The notes beneath the pieces were generated by a model. That model had not been told where the DNA came from. It saw only the letters and a list, made by a program, of their open reading frames with translations, and did no database searches. Positions 54,205 through 63,285 of a DNA stretch of 64,000 nucleotides are shown one piece after another. The position numbers and the translations under genes are program-made. Source of the stretch: Pseudobacter sp051955275 (GTDB lineage Bacteria; Bacteroidota; Bacteroidia; Chitinophagales; Chitinophagaceae); contig NZ_JBQCGW010000305.1 of assembly GCF_051955275.1 (NCBI RefSeq), positions 1 through 64,000 of the forward strand, in the 5' to 3' direction. Within the stretch, counting starts at the first letter, position 1. Each line of letters begins with the position of its first letter.

Positions 54205-55494
54205 ATGCTATTACACACAGATGAACAAACCATCGAAGATCTCCGGTTATTCTCCAAACGCGATCAGCCTGGCATCTACGATATCTATAACAACACCTCA
54301 ACCCGTGGAGGCGAAGCAGTGCTGGAGCAAATGTTCCGGCACCCGCTCGCCGACCGTGATGCCATCATGCGCAGGGCAAGAATACTGAGCGCATTTGCTG
54401 CCTCCGGTGCAAAATTCCCTTTCCAGGGAGGTATGCTGGATACGGTGGAAAAATATATGTCGCAGGCCAATGAGCAAACAGATGGCCATAAACCTGTGAT
54501 GGGAGAAAAAGAGATCAGCAACGGCGTCAGCGGAGTGATTACCCTGATGCATTCCGTGAAGTCATTTACAGAAGATGGGGAGATCAGGAATATACCTGAG
54601 CTCTCCGCCGAAAGGAAGCTGATCATTGAATTGCTCGCCGATCCTGTGTTCACACCGGTTTTTAATGAGAAACCGGATAATAAACTTTCATTTGGAGCAG
54701 TTACCGCTTATGACCTGCTGTTCCGTAACAGGGAGCGTGCAAAACTGAAGCAGATCCTGGATTTTATTTACGATATGGATGTGTATATGTCCGTAGCAAC
54801 GGTTGCCAGTCAGCGGAAATTCGTATTCCCGTCGGCACACCCTAAAAGAACAGGCATTCTGAAACTGGAAGGTGTTTATCACCCGGAACTGAAGAAGCCT
54901 GTGCCCAATAGTTTGACCATGGATCATCGTAAAACAGTGGTGTTCCTTACAGGTGCAAACATGGCGGGTAAATCCACTTTCCTGCGCAGTTTCAGTACAG
55001 CGCTCTACATCGCGCATATGGGGTTCCCTGTAGCGGCCAGTGCGATGGAATTTTCCGTGATGGATGGTCTGTATACTACTATCAACCTGCCTGATAACTT
55101 AGGCATTGGTGCCAGCCATTTCTATGCGGAAGTATTACGGGTAAAAAAGATGGCTGCAGAACTGAGTCTGGGCAGGTCTCTCTTTGTGTTATTCGATGAA
55201 TTGTTCCGCGGTACCAATGTAAAGGACGCACATGAAGGAACCGTGGCTATCACGCATGCATTTGCGGGAAGGAAGGACAGCATGTTCATCATTTCGTCCC
55301 ATATCGTGGAAGCCGGTGATGCCCTGCGGCAGAAACCCAATATAGGTTTCCATTACCTGCCAACCCGCATGAACGGCACCACGCCCGAGTACACGTATAC
55401 ATTGGAAGAAGGCATCACTGATGATCGCCATGGCATGATCATCATCAGGAATGAAGGCATCCTGGAAACATTGAAAAACGGTAAGAAAGCGTAA
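54205..55494 (+). CDS. MutS-like ATPase A (cassette 2)
   Basis: A 429-residue counterpart of the protein at 27257. The core signature is 'STRGGEAVLEQMFRHPLADR' near the N-terminus. Walker A is 'TGANMAGKSTFLRSFSTALY' (~248), Walker B 'LFVLFDELFRGTNVKDAHEG' (~325) and the switch segment 'IISSHIVEAGDAL', with the same end 'RNEGILETLKNGKKA'. Same length as the cassette 1 copy, with no mismatch-recognition, connector or Smr domain. The ~40 C-terminal residues ('YTLEEGITDDRHGMIIIRNE') are nearly invariant between cassettes, which suggests a contact surface. Cytoplasmic; substrate unknown. Confidence 0.85.
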   Translation: MLLHTDEQTIEDLRLFSKRDQPGIYDIYNNTSTRGGEAVLEQMFRHPLADRDAIMRRARILSAFAASGAKFPFQGGMLDTVEKYMSQANEQTDGHKPVMGEKEISNGVSGVITLMHSVKSFTEDGEIRNIPELSAERKLIIELLADPVFTPVFNEKPDNKLSFGAVTAYDLLFRNRERAKLKQILDFIYDMDVYMSVATVASQRKFVFPSAHPKRTGILKLEGVYHPELKKPVPNSLTMDHRKTVVFLTGANMAGKSTFLRSFSTALYIAHMGFPVAASAMEFSVMDGLYTTINLPDNLGIGASHFYAEVLRVKKMAAELSLGRSLFVLFDELFRGTNVKDAHEGTVAITHAFAGRKDSMFIISSHIVEAGDALRQKPNIGFHYLPTRMNGTTPEYTYTLEEGITDDRHGMIIIRNEGILETLKNGKKA

Positions 55495-55530
55495 ACCGCA
55501 GCGTGTGCACACTTTGATAAAAATCAGACT

Positions 55531-56847
55531 ATGAGTTTCAATATAGACAGGCAATCCCAGGAAGAATTGAACCTGCCCGGAAAATTCCGGCAGGGTTCCG
55601 TGTACAATCTCTTCAATACCGTGAAAACGCGCGGTGGAGAACAGTTGCTGGATGAACTGTTCAAAAAACCTCTCACGGATGAAACCAGCATCAATGACCG
55701 AACTGCTATCTTCCGGTTCTTCCAGGAGGCCCGGTTGAGCTTCCCTTTTGATGTGCAGCAGTACACGCTGATGCGTGAGTTCTGTGATGCAGGCAACGGA
55801 AGCGGATTACCCGCTACTTACTTCAATACTATATTGAAGAAATCACTTTCCGTGATCACGCGCGATGAACGTTATAAGGCCATCATCCAGGGCTTGCAGG
55901 CCACCATCGTTACCTTGAAAAAATGTTATGGCTTCGTGATCACCCTGCATTCCTTAGGCGGACCATTTGCTGAACGCGTGAGTGCTATCAAAAAGATCCT
56001 CGATTCGCCTGAATTGCAGGACCTGCTGAACATAGATATCTATCGCAGCATTTCTCTGGGGTCCATTGCCCGTTATGATCACCTGCTGCGCAACAGCCAG
56101 AACAATAATATCAATGAGATTATCAGATTCATTGCAGAAGCCGATGTGTACATAGCAGTGGGTAATGTGGCCGCCAGCAGGGGCTTCACCTATGCGAAAG
56201 CATTGCCGCGCACTGCCAACTGTTTCCATGCTATCGATCTTAAACATCCCTGCATCAGCAATGCTGTGGGCAATGACCTTGACATGAAAGCCGGCAGCAA
56301 TATGATCTTCCTTACGGGAGCCAATATGGCTGGCAAATCCACCTGGATGAAATCGATCGGCATTGGTATGTACCTGGCGCATATAGGGTTTCCCGTGGCT
56401 GCGAAGCAGATGGAATTTTCCATTAGAGAAGGCATTTATTCCAGCATCAACGTAGCTGATAATATCGGGCTTGGTTACAGCCACTTTTATGCAGAAGTGG
56501 TGCGGGTGAAAAACGCGGCAGATGCCACAGCCACGGGCAAGCACCTGCTGCTGATGTTTGATGAGCTTTTCAAAGGCACCAATGTAAAGGATGCTTATGA
56601 TGGCACACTGGCAGTTACGGAAGCATTCGCTGAATATAAGAACTGTCTGTTCATTGTTAGTACCCATATCATTGAGGTAGGAGAGGTGTTAATGAACTTG
56701 AGTAATGTTCAGCTCACCTATATGCCTACTGTGATGAAAGGGGCGGTTCCTCAATACACTTATAAACTGAAACGCGGTATTACGGAAGACAGACAGGGTA
56801 TGATGATCATCCGTAATGAAGGCATCCTGGAGCTAATCAATAATTAA
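55531..56847 (+). CDS. MutS-like ATPase B (cassette 2)
   Basis: A 438-residue counterpart of the protein at 28693. N-terminus 'SFNIDRQSQEELNLPGKFRQ'; core signature 'KTRGGEQLLDELFKKPLTDE'. Walker A is 'TGANMAGKSTWMKSIGIGMY' (~261), Walker B 'LLLMFDELFKGTNVKDAYDG' (~340), switch segment 'IVSTHIIEVGEVL'. It starts 36 nt after MutS-like A, without the palindromic element that separates the pair in cassette 1. Both ATPase sites look complete in A and B, so an asymmetric heterodimer with two working sites is possible. No DNA-binding feature is evident. Confidence 0.85.
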   Translation: MSFNIDRQSQEELNLPGKFRQGSVYNLFNTVKTRGGEQLLDELFKKPLTDETSINDRTAIFRFFQEARLSFPFDVQQYTLMREFCDAGNGSGLPATYFNTILKKSLSVITRDERYKAIIQGLQATIVTLKKCYGFVITLHSLGGPFAERVSAIKKILDSPELQDLLNIDIYRSISLGSIARYDHLLRNSQNNNINEIIRFIAEADVYIAVGNVAASRGFTYAKALPRTANCFHAIDLKHPCISNAVGNDLDMKAGSNMIFLTGANMAGKSTWMKSIGIGMYLAHIGFPVAAKQMEFSIREGIYSSINVADNIGLGYSHFYAEVVRVKNAADATATGKHLLLMFDELFKGTNVKDAYDGTLAVTEAFAEYKNCLFIVSTHIIEVGEVLMNLSNVQLTYMPTVMKGAVPQYTYKLKRGITEDRQGMMIIRNEGILELINN

Positions 56848-56853
56848 AAAGCC

Positions 56854-58350
56854 ATGAATACTATATTCAAATTCAGTTTTGGTGCAGCGTTGCTTTCTAT
56901 GGCAATGACTGTATCGGCACAAGACAAAAGCTTCACCAAATTCTCTAAACAGGATCTGATCGATGATATGAAGTTAGCGATGGAAATCCTGAAAAAGCAA
57001 CACCCCAATCCTTATAAGTTCATCGACTCTGTTTCTTATCAGAGAAAATCGGATTCTCTGCTGCGGAAAATGGAAGAGCAGTCTGATGTATTTGCCTGCA
57101 ACCAGTATTCGCCTTTAGGCCTGCTGCGCGACGTTCACACTAATCTTGCTTATTCTGATGAGAGCAGCCGGGATATGTACAGTAAGATAAGATTTCTTCC
57201 CTTTCCTGTGATCATTGAAAGGGATAAGATGCTGGTGAATGCAAAAGGACTGCAACTGCCTTTCGGTTCAGAGATCATCAGTATAAACGGGCTCAAAACA
57301 GAAGAACTGATCCGTTTCGCCACCAATCTCAGTTACAGCGATGGCTGGATCAATACCGGAAACGACAGGAGTTATGCTGATTTTCAGACCCGTTTCAGCC
57401 TGCGAAATGTACAACAGGAAAATCATGAGGTTAGTTTCCTGGCTCCCGGCAGCAAGAATATAAAGAAAGTAACTATGCCTTCAGCCACACCTTCGCAGGC
57501 GTTCAATTCAGGCAGGCAGTCGATAATGCCTTTGAACCAGCTGCAAAGGGCGCATTTCATTTACAGCGATTTTCAACCGGCAACGCAGACTGGTATCCTT
57601 ACCGTCAATTCCTTCAATCTGCAGGAAGCTTATGCTTACAAGGAGTTCAGCGAGTTCTTCAAAGAACTGAACAAGCTGAAGTATAAAAATGTGATCATCG
57701 ATATCCGCAGCAATGGTGGCGGTAATCCTGCTATCTCTGCACTGCTGTATTCATTCCTCTCGGATAAGTCTTTCCGGAATGAATATAACTACCGTACACG
57801 CACCATCGATATGAGCTATGCTGAATATGCGGTAGCGCAGGGCAGGAGGATGAGCGAGGAAGATATCAGCAATAACAGGAATTTCCTGTATCAGCGTTTT
57901 GATAAAGACAGTACTTCCGGATTCTACATCGGCAATGCGCGACTTAAAGAAGGACAACTGGAAAACTTCCCACCTGATAAAGATGCTTTCAAAGGAGATG
58001 TATATGTTCTCACGGGTGGTGGCACCGTTTCTGCCGCCACTTATTTTGCAGCACTCGTGCAACGTAATAAAAGAGGGCTGATCGTGGGCAAGGAAACCGG
58101 AAGTGGCGAGCAATCCACTACTGCGGCCTGGTTCCTGACCTATCAACTGCCGAAGACCAGGAGTATACTCACGGTGCCCATGTCTGAATTGTATTTCTTC
58201 AATTCCAGCAGTGATAATGGCCGCGGGGTATTGCCCGACAGATCAATGCCCATCGAAAAATTTGTGGGTTATGTCCGGGAAAGCCAGGACCCGGAAGTGA
58301 CTTATACATTGGAACTGATCAGCAATAAAAATAACGCACCGGGAAAGTAA
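56854..58350 (+). CDS. S41-family (C-terminal processing type) peptidase
   Basis: A 498-residue secreted protein with signal peptide 'FGAALLSMAMTVSAQ'. The S41 fold shows in 'NVIIDIRSNGGGNPAISALL' and in the serine region 'GGGTVSAATYFAALVQRNKR' (candidate nucleophile Ser near residue 392), followed by 'GLIVGKETGSGEQST'. No clear PDZ domain was seen. The start lies 6 nt after the MutS-like B stop, so it belongs to the operon. In cassette 1 a second permease occupies this place and there is no peptidase. It may process a substrate or a cassette component in the periplasm or at the surface. A terminator follows at 58393. Confidence 0.85.
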   Translation: MNTIFKFSFGAALLSMAMTVSAQDKSFTKFSKQDLIDDMKLAMEILKKQHPNPYKFIDSVSYQRKSDSLLRKMEEQSDVFACNQYSPLGLLRDVHTNLAYSDESSRDMYSKIRFLPFPVIIERDKMLVNAKGLQLPFGSEIISINGLKTEELIRFATNLSYSDGWINTGNDRSYADFQTRFSLRNVQQENHEVSFLAPGSKNIKKVTMPSATPSQAFNSGRQSIMPLNQLQRAHFIYSDFQPATQTGILTVNSFNLQEAYAYKEFSEFFKELNKLKYKNVIIDIRSNGGGNPAISALLYSFLSDKSFRNEYNYRTRTIDMSYAEYAVAQGRRMSEEDISNNRNFLYQRFDKDSTSGFYIGNARLKEGQLENFPPDKDAFKGDVYVLTGGGTVSAATYFAALVQRNKRGLIVGKETGSGEQSTTAAWFLTYQLPKTRSILTVPMSELYFFNSSSDNGRGVLPDRSMPIEKFVGYVRESQDPEVTYTLELISNKNNAPGK

Positions 58351-58392
58351 CAGCCATGAACAGATAAGCCTTAGCCTGATCCCGTTTCAGTG

Positions 58393-58433
58393 AATACAGC
58401 CCCTGATCTCCCGTTGATCGAAGGGGCTGTATT
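58393..58433 (+). terminator. Hairpin terminator of extended cassette 2
   Basis: AATACAGCCCC, a 19-nt loop, GGGGCTGTATT, then GTT. The 11-bp perfect stem sits in the convergent gap 43 nt after the peptidase stop. The T-run is short. Confidence 0.6.
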
Positions 58434-58446
58434 GTTAAACAGAGCC

Positions 58447-60381
58447 TTACCAGCTTTTTATTTTCATATGTGACGCACAGTTGCCTCTGCCGGATTGTGC
58501 GTTTCCGAAGAATTCCCCGTTATTGTTGATCATGGTTCCCAGTGCAGATGTGCATAGTTTTTTACCGGGCGCCAGGATCGGTACTTTTCTGTAAGTGATA
58601 TTATTCCCGTTCCTGATATATACCCACTCATATTTGTTGTTCATGCACATGATACAGGCTGCATCGCCACTGGCATCATTGGCCTGGCCACCTACCAGGT
58701 GTGGAATGAATTTGGGTACAGCAGTAATGGGTGTGCCGTTTTCCTGGAGGTATTTTACACTGAGGCTAGTGGTGGCTTCAATGATCTCTCCTTTGCCAGA
58801 AGCGCCGTGTGGACGCATGCCTACGCCCCGGCATAAATAATGTGCTACGGTGCTGTTGAGATCATCTGCTGCACTGTAGGGTAATTTTTTGATCAGGGCC
58901 ATACTGTCGTATAGTTTCATGATACCAACAGTATTTATATTTATCACATCCGAGTTCCTGGTTGTTTTAAAATCCGACGCCGGAAGTATTTCTCCTTTTA
59001 CATTACCCGTGTTTTTGGGTTTCAGGTAGAGGCCATACTGGCTGCCGGTTTTATGCGTCATGCTGTTTGCATTGAATATGCGCGACTCATCCATCTCATC
59101 CGCATAACAGATGACCGGGGCTATATTGGTGAATGAAGAAAAAAGCGAAATGCCTTCCGTGAAGAGCGGCATGTTCGCTTTGTCTACCCGTATTCCCAAT
59201 TCCTGTAGTCTCGGACTGAGCCGCATGAATACGCCTTCAGACTGTACACCCCTGTATTCTTCATAAACAGATAATCCATCACCCTTTTCGGGTGAGCCAG
59301 GTATTATTTCGTTATCATCCGTTTCATTCGGATTTCCATTTGCATCCAGCCACGCTTTAGCGATTTTACTGCCGGCCTTTCTGTAGGGATAGGGAATGGA
59401 TGTAGGGCCTCCCGGCTTTCCATAATGTCCTTTTATTTCAGAACCGTCTTCCATAATGGCTTTCACTTCAAGGGTAGTATATCCGCCTCCATCAAATGAG
59501 GCGATATAAAAGCCGCCTGATTTTCCATCTTCACTGGGAATCGTGAATTTTTGTCCATCGAAGTAAGGAGCCATTTTCACTTTCTCGGTCATCAGAGACA
59601 TATCGTATGCTCCCTGGAGCATTGATTTGGTTGGATAGTTGATGGTAACTCCAGGTTCTCTGGAAGTATTCAGCAGTTGTACAAAGAATTCTTTTGCTTT
59701 AACATCCAGCGGCTTCCCGTCTTTCCGCCTCAGCTCCAGTCCAACTGCAATTACATTTCCAAAGTTCTTTTCATCTTTTCCGGGTTCCGGCATCCAGGTT
59801 TCATATTCCGGGCTGAGGACCAATAGATCAGGAGGCATGGTTCCGCGAGTGAAATGCCAAATATACGTTTCTATGCTGGAGCCACCTTCCACAGGTACTT
59901 TGGTGGTTTCCTCGCCGGATAGAACATGAATATCTTCGCCTCTTTCTTTATGCTCCAGCTGGAAAACGGTTTCTCCCATTCCGAAAACTTTTTTGGAGAT
60001 ACTGCCATCGTTATTGATATCCATCATCCCCTCAACATAGGGTACAGCCATCAATATGTCGTAATATTTTCCGTCATTCGATAAGGTCAATGCCAGTTCT
60101 GTATATTCAGCGTTGTAACAAACTCCTCTTTCAGTATAAGAGCCTGCGTTCTTATAGGCAATTCTTCTGTCCACAGAATAGGAGACAGATGCTTTTCCAT
60201 ATCCTTTCGTGATGCTGATATCTATGGTGTAAGTTGTTTTGCTTCGGCCATCACTGTTTTCGCTATCTGTAGTTCTGATAAATTTTGCTGTTCCGCTCCA
60301 TTCTTCAGCGTTTGCAGCTATTTGCGTAAAACCGCAAAAAGGCATTAATCCGAATATGAGAATAAAAAGTTGTTGTTTCAT
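58447..60381 (-). CDS. Large secreted protein of unknown function
   Basis: A 644-residue protein with a signal peptide ('LFILIFGLMPFCGFTQ'). I do not recognise it. The first ~300 residues are rich in beta strands and polar loops ('GTAKFIRTTDSENSDGRSKT', 'YTIDISITKGYGKASVSYSV'). A middle segment 'AWLDANGNPNETDDNEIIPG' followed by 'GDGLSVYEEYRG' looks like a calcium-binding thrombospondin-3/EF-hand-like loop. The last third contains six cysteines, two in 'AACIMCMNN', unusual for a secreted protein of this group. It ends without a T9SS-type C-terminal signal. It is divergent from the beta-helix gene across 227 nt and has its own promoter region. Confidence 0.75.
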   Translation of the reverse strand: MKQQLFILIFGLMPFCGFTQIAANAEEWSGTAKFIRTTDSENSDGRSKTTYTIDISITKGYGKASVSYSVDRRIAYKNAGSYTERGVCYNAEYTELALTLSNDGKYYDILMAVPYVEGMMDINNDGSISKKVFGMGETVFQLEHKERGEDIHVLSGEETTKVPVEGGSSIETYIWHFTRGTMPPDLLVLSPEYETWMPEPGKDEKNFGNVIAVGLELRRKDGKPLDVKAKEFFVQLLNTSREPGVTINYPTKSMLQGAYDMSLMTEKVKMAPYFDGQKFTIPSEDGKSGGFYIASFDGGGYTTLEVKAIMEDGSEIKGHYGKPGGPTSIPYPYRKAGSKIAKAWLDANGNPNETDDNEIIPGSPEKGDGLSVYEEYRGVQSEGVFMRLSPRLQELGIRVDKANMPLFTEGISLFSSFTNIAPVICYADEMDESRIFNANSMTHKTGSQYGLYLKPKNTGNVKGEILPASDFKTTRNSDVININTVGIMKLYDSMALIKKLPYSAADDLNSTVAHYLCRGVGMRPHGASGKGEIIEATTSLSVKYLQENGTPITAVPKFIPHLVGGQANDASGDAACIMCMNNKYEWVYIRNGNNITYRKVPILAPGKKLCTSALGTMINNNGEFFGNAQSGRGNCASHMKIKSW

Positions 60382-60404
60382 TGCCAGTATAACTTATTAA
60401 TCTT

Positions 60405-60412
60405 CAAAAGTA
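60405..60412 (-). promoter_or_regulatory. Candidate -7 promoter box (TACTTTTG)
   Basis: Read on the minus strand, TACTTTTG matches TAnnTTTG and lies 23 nt before the start of the 58447-60381 gene. No -33 box at standard spacing was seen. The rest of the 60382-60608 gap shows no clear structure. Confidence 0.35.
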
Positions 60413-60608
60413 AATAGTGATAATTCGTTACAGGTTTCCGGTTCACCCAAAGTGTGTACTAGTTTGCTGAACTGTTGGTATACATTGCTAAGGAAATAGG
60501 TCAAAATAGTTTTCCCTTGCTTTGGGGGATGCCCATCCCGGCAAACGTAGTATGATCATACCCGATTGATCAGTTGGATAATTTATCATTAACCTAAATC
60601 ATTGTCAT

Positions 60609-62558
60609 ATGAAAAAAAGGAAACTTTCCTTTCTTGCGGCCATGCTATTGCTTTGCCTGCACCTGTTTGCAACAGACAGGCATGTGTATGCTCCCGCTTC
60701 CATTCAGTCCCGTATCGATTCCTGCAGCGCAGGCGATAAAGTAATCGTTCATGCTGGAACTTATAACCAGGCACTTGTAATTGCCAGTAAAACGGGTATT
60801 ACATTGACCAGTGCAGGTGATGGCACGGTTACCATTGCGGGCAATGGCAGTTCCGTACATACCATTTATGTGGAGAACTGCAGTAACCTCACTATTTCCA
60901 ATTTAACTGTCAAGAACAGCCGTAAACAGGCCTGGTCAACAGGCATCACTGTTATCGGTGCTGGCAGCGGTATTACAATTTCCGGTAACAAGGTTACGGA
61001 GATCTCCTATGTGAATAAAAGCTGGGACCCCACTGATAATCCCGGTGGCAGTGGAGTTGGGGCCAATGCCATTGCTGTGATTGGCGATAATGCTTCCTCA
61101 TCACTTACCAATATTTCTGTTATCAATAATGAAGTGAGCTATTGCATCACCGGTTGGAGTGAGGGAATTGCATTCAAGGGCAATGTAACCAATTTCAATA
61201 TCGAAGGGAATAATGTGCATCATATCACCAATATCGGGATCGATGCATTAGGGTTGGCGGATTATCCGAATATCAGTACCAATAACCAGCCGTCTAACGG
61301 AACCATTAAGAACAATATAGCTAACAATTGTATTTGTAACTATACAGACAATGGTGCTATTTACGCAGATGGAGCTATAGATGTTCTGATCAGTAATAAT
61401 AAAGTGTATAACAATAAGTATGGCATCACCATTGGATGCGAGAACCAGATCAATAAGCCGAACGCGAATTCCACCGGTATACATGTAAGGAACAACCTGA
61501 TCTACAATAATTCCCTGGCAGGCATTCAGTATGGCTCTAATGGCGTGAATAATGGAAGTACGGAGGGTATGGTCACTTACGGTTCTATAACGGGTAATAC
61601 GCTTATCAAAAATGCCTCTTCCAGTCAGTGGGCCAGTGAGATAGTACTGCAGAATGCAAACAATATCGATGTGTTCAGCAATGTGGTGTATGGAAGATAT
61701 ACGCAGATGTTCACATATGGTTCGGGGGCATCAACTATCAACTGCCGCGCTAATATTTATCATAACAGTACCGGTTCTTTTTCTACCAGCCAGTATGTTA
61801 GTGGCAGTTGGACGGGTATAAACCTGGCCAGTTTCAAAACTCTCACCAATGATAACGGCACAGATCAATCCGTGTTTACAGACCCGCTGATCACCAGCGC
61901 CAGCGAAACCAGCCCTGATCCGCATCTCACCGGAAGCTCTCCCGGTATCAATGCAGGAAAAATAGGGTTTACGCCATTTACGGGAGAAGTGGATTATGAC
62001 GGACAGGCAAGGCTGATCGGTTCCCGTGTTGATATTGGTGTGGACGAAACCGGAAGTGCCTCCAGACTGGATCCATGTCCGTCCATTACAATAAATGGAA
62101 ATTTGTCAGACTGGAGTGCCATAACAGCCATTGCTACCGCCAGCGGCCAGACCTCACTGAGCCTGAAGATGACAAACAACTCGCAATCGATCTTCTTCGG
62201 AATAGCAGGTAGCGGCATGGATAATACGCAATACCAGATATTCCTTAATACAGATAATAATACTGCAACCGGTTACCAGGATGCTGCGTATTCCAATTCC
62301 GGTGCGGATTACCTGATAGAGAATGGCGCGTTGTACAGGTATACAGGCTCAGGTGGCTGGTCCTGGACCGGAGTGACTGCAACAGTGACTGTGAATAAAT
62401 CGCAGACGGTAACGGAACTGAGCATCAACAGATCTGCGTTTACATCTTTAAGCAGTACGATAGGTGTGAGTTATAAAGATATGAGTAGTTGGGTAACACA
62501 GTCTAAACTGCCGGCTTCAGGTGGATATACCAGCTTTGAATTCATCGATTGTCAATAA
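60609..62558 (+). CDS. Secreted right-handed parallel beta-helix protein with C-terminal CBM9-like domain
   Basis: A 649-residue protein with signal peptide 'FLAAMLLLCLHLFA'. Residues ~25-470 are a parallel beta-helix: DUF1565-like start ('IDSCSAGDKVIVHAGTYNQA'), then repeated coils of the form 'ITISGNKVTEI', 'ISVINNEVSY' and 'FNIEGNNVHHI'. This fold serves pectate-lyase-like polysaccharide lyases and binding proteins; no catalytic set could be named. Residues ~490-649 ('ITINGNLSDWSAITAIA' through 'YQIFLNTDNNTATGYQDAAY') resemble a CBM9/DOMON-like carbohydrate-binding domain. A polysaccharide substrate is likely but unidentified. A small lipoprotein gene follows. Confidence 0.85.
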   Translation: MKKRKLSFLAAMLLLCLHLFATDRHVYAPASIQSRIDSCSAGDKVIVHAGTYNQALVIASKTGITLTSAGDGTVTIAGNGSSVHTIYVENCSNLTISNLTVKNSRKQAWSTGITVIGAGSGITISGNKVTEISYVNKSWDPTDNPGGSGVGANAIAVIGDNASSSLTNISVINNEVSYCITGWSEGIAFKGNVTNFNIEGNNVHHITNIGIDALGLADYPNISTNNQPSNGTIKNNIANNCICNYTDNGAIYADGAIDVLISNNKVYNNKYGITIGCENQINKPNANSTGIHVRNNLIYNNSLAGIQYGSNGVNNGSTEGMVTYGSITGNTLIKNASSSQWASEIVLQNANNIDVFSNVVYGRYTQMFTYGSGASTINCRANIYHNSTGSFSTSQYVSGSWTGINLASFKTLTNDNGTDQSVFTDPLITSASETSPDPHLTGSSPGINAGKIGFTPFTGEVDYDGQARLIGSRVDIGVDETGSASRLDPCPSITINGNLSDWSAITAIATASGQTSLSLKMTNNSQSIFFGIAGSGMDNTQYQIFLNTDNNTATGYQDAAYSNSGADYLIENGALYRYTGSGGWSWTGVTATVTVNKSQTVTELSINRSAFTSLSSTIGVSYKDMSSWVTQSKLPASGGYTSFEFIDCQ

Positions 62559-62572
62559 TTAAACTGAGTAAA

Positions 62573-63019
62573 ATGAAAAATATAATAATGCTTTTAATGG
62601 TAATGCTTTCCCTTTTTTCCTGTAAGAAGAACGGGGGAGAACTCAATAAGATTGATATGAATGATATGGCAGGTAACTGGTCTGCTGCTTATTTGAATAA
62701 ATCAATGCAGGTGAAAATAGATGAAGCGCAAAACTTCAGTCTCAGTTTGCCAGTGGTTGTTAAGAAGGAGAGCAATGCTGCGCCGGTGGAGTTGAATATA
62801 TCTTTGAAAGGGATTTGTTTCCGGGAAGATGCCGGGTATGTACTGAGGATTGATGGGTTGGCTGAAAATAAAGCTGGAAGTGGCAGTCTTGAAGAAATGA
62901 AGAATCTGGTTTATCAATCACTGGAAGGTATGCAGGTTGAAATGAAGCAAAATGGTAGTGGAGAACACATGAAATCAGCAAGGCTCTCCGCTGAAAATGG
63001 AAAGCTGCTGATACATTGA
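62573..63019 (+). CDS. Small lipoprotein of unknown function
   Basis: A 148-residue protein. The ATG at 62573 gives a clean lipoprotein signal ('MKNIIMLLMVMLSLFSC'); the frame reaches back to 62549 but overlaps the upstream gene end. The mature part is charged and predicted mixed alpha/beta, with 'NDMAGNWSAAYLNKSMQVKI' near the start and no family I recognise. It lies 14 nt after the beta-helix gene and is probably cotranscribed with it. A strong terminator follows after 35 nt. Confidence 0.75.
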   Translation: MKNIIMLLMVMLSLFSCKKNGGELNKIDMNDMAGNWSAAYLNKSMQVKIDEAQNFSLSLPVVVKKESNAAPVELNISLKGICFREDAGYVLRIDGLAENKAGSGSLEEMKNLVYQSLEGMQVEMKQNGSGEHMKSARLSAENGKLLIH

Positions 63020-63054
63020 TTATAGCAAGTTTGAGTTTGAAGATAAGTGACAAC

Positions 63055-63085
63055 GAGGTTAGCCGTACTTGGCTAGCCTCTTTTT
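63055..63085 (+). terminator. Intrinsic terminator
   Basis: GAGGTTAGCC, loop GTACTT, GGCTAGCCTC, then TTTTT. The 10-bp stem (one G-U/T-A irregularity) and U-run end the beta-helix/lipoprotein unit. Confidence 0.88.
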
Positions 63086-63285
63086 ATATTGGATCCTTTT
63101 TCAGTCACATTTACCACTTTCAAAAACTATATTCGGCAAAAAAAATAATGGTAAATTGCTGATAAATAACATGTTAAGGGAGTGAAGGAATTTGGGCCGT
63201 AATAACGGATGTAAAATTTTACCCACTTTCCCTGACAACCGGACGCTTACTTATCCTCATCTTTGTAAATCAATCAATAACAAGT

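Noticed and set aside
60609..62558. Assignment as a specific pectate lyase
   Set aside because: The beta-helix fold is clear, but no catalytic residue set could be identified, so no enzyme activity is claimed.
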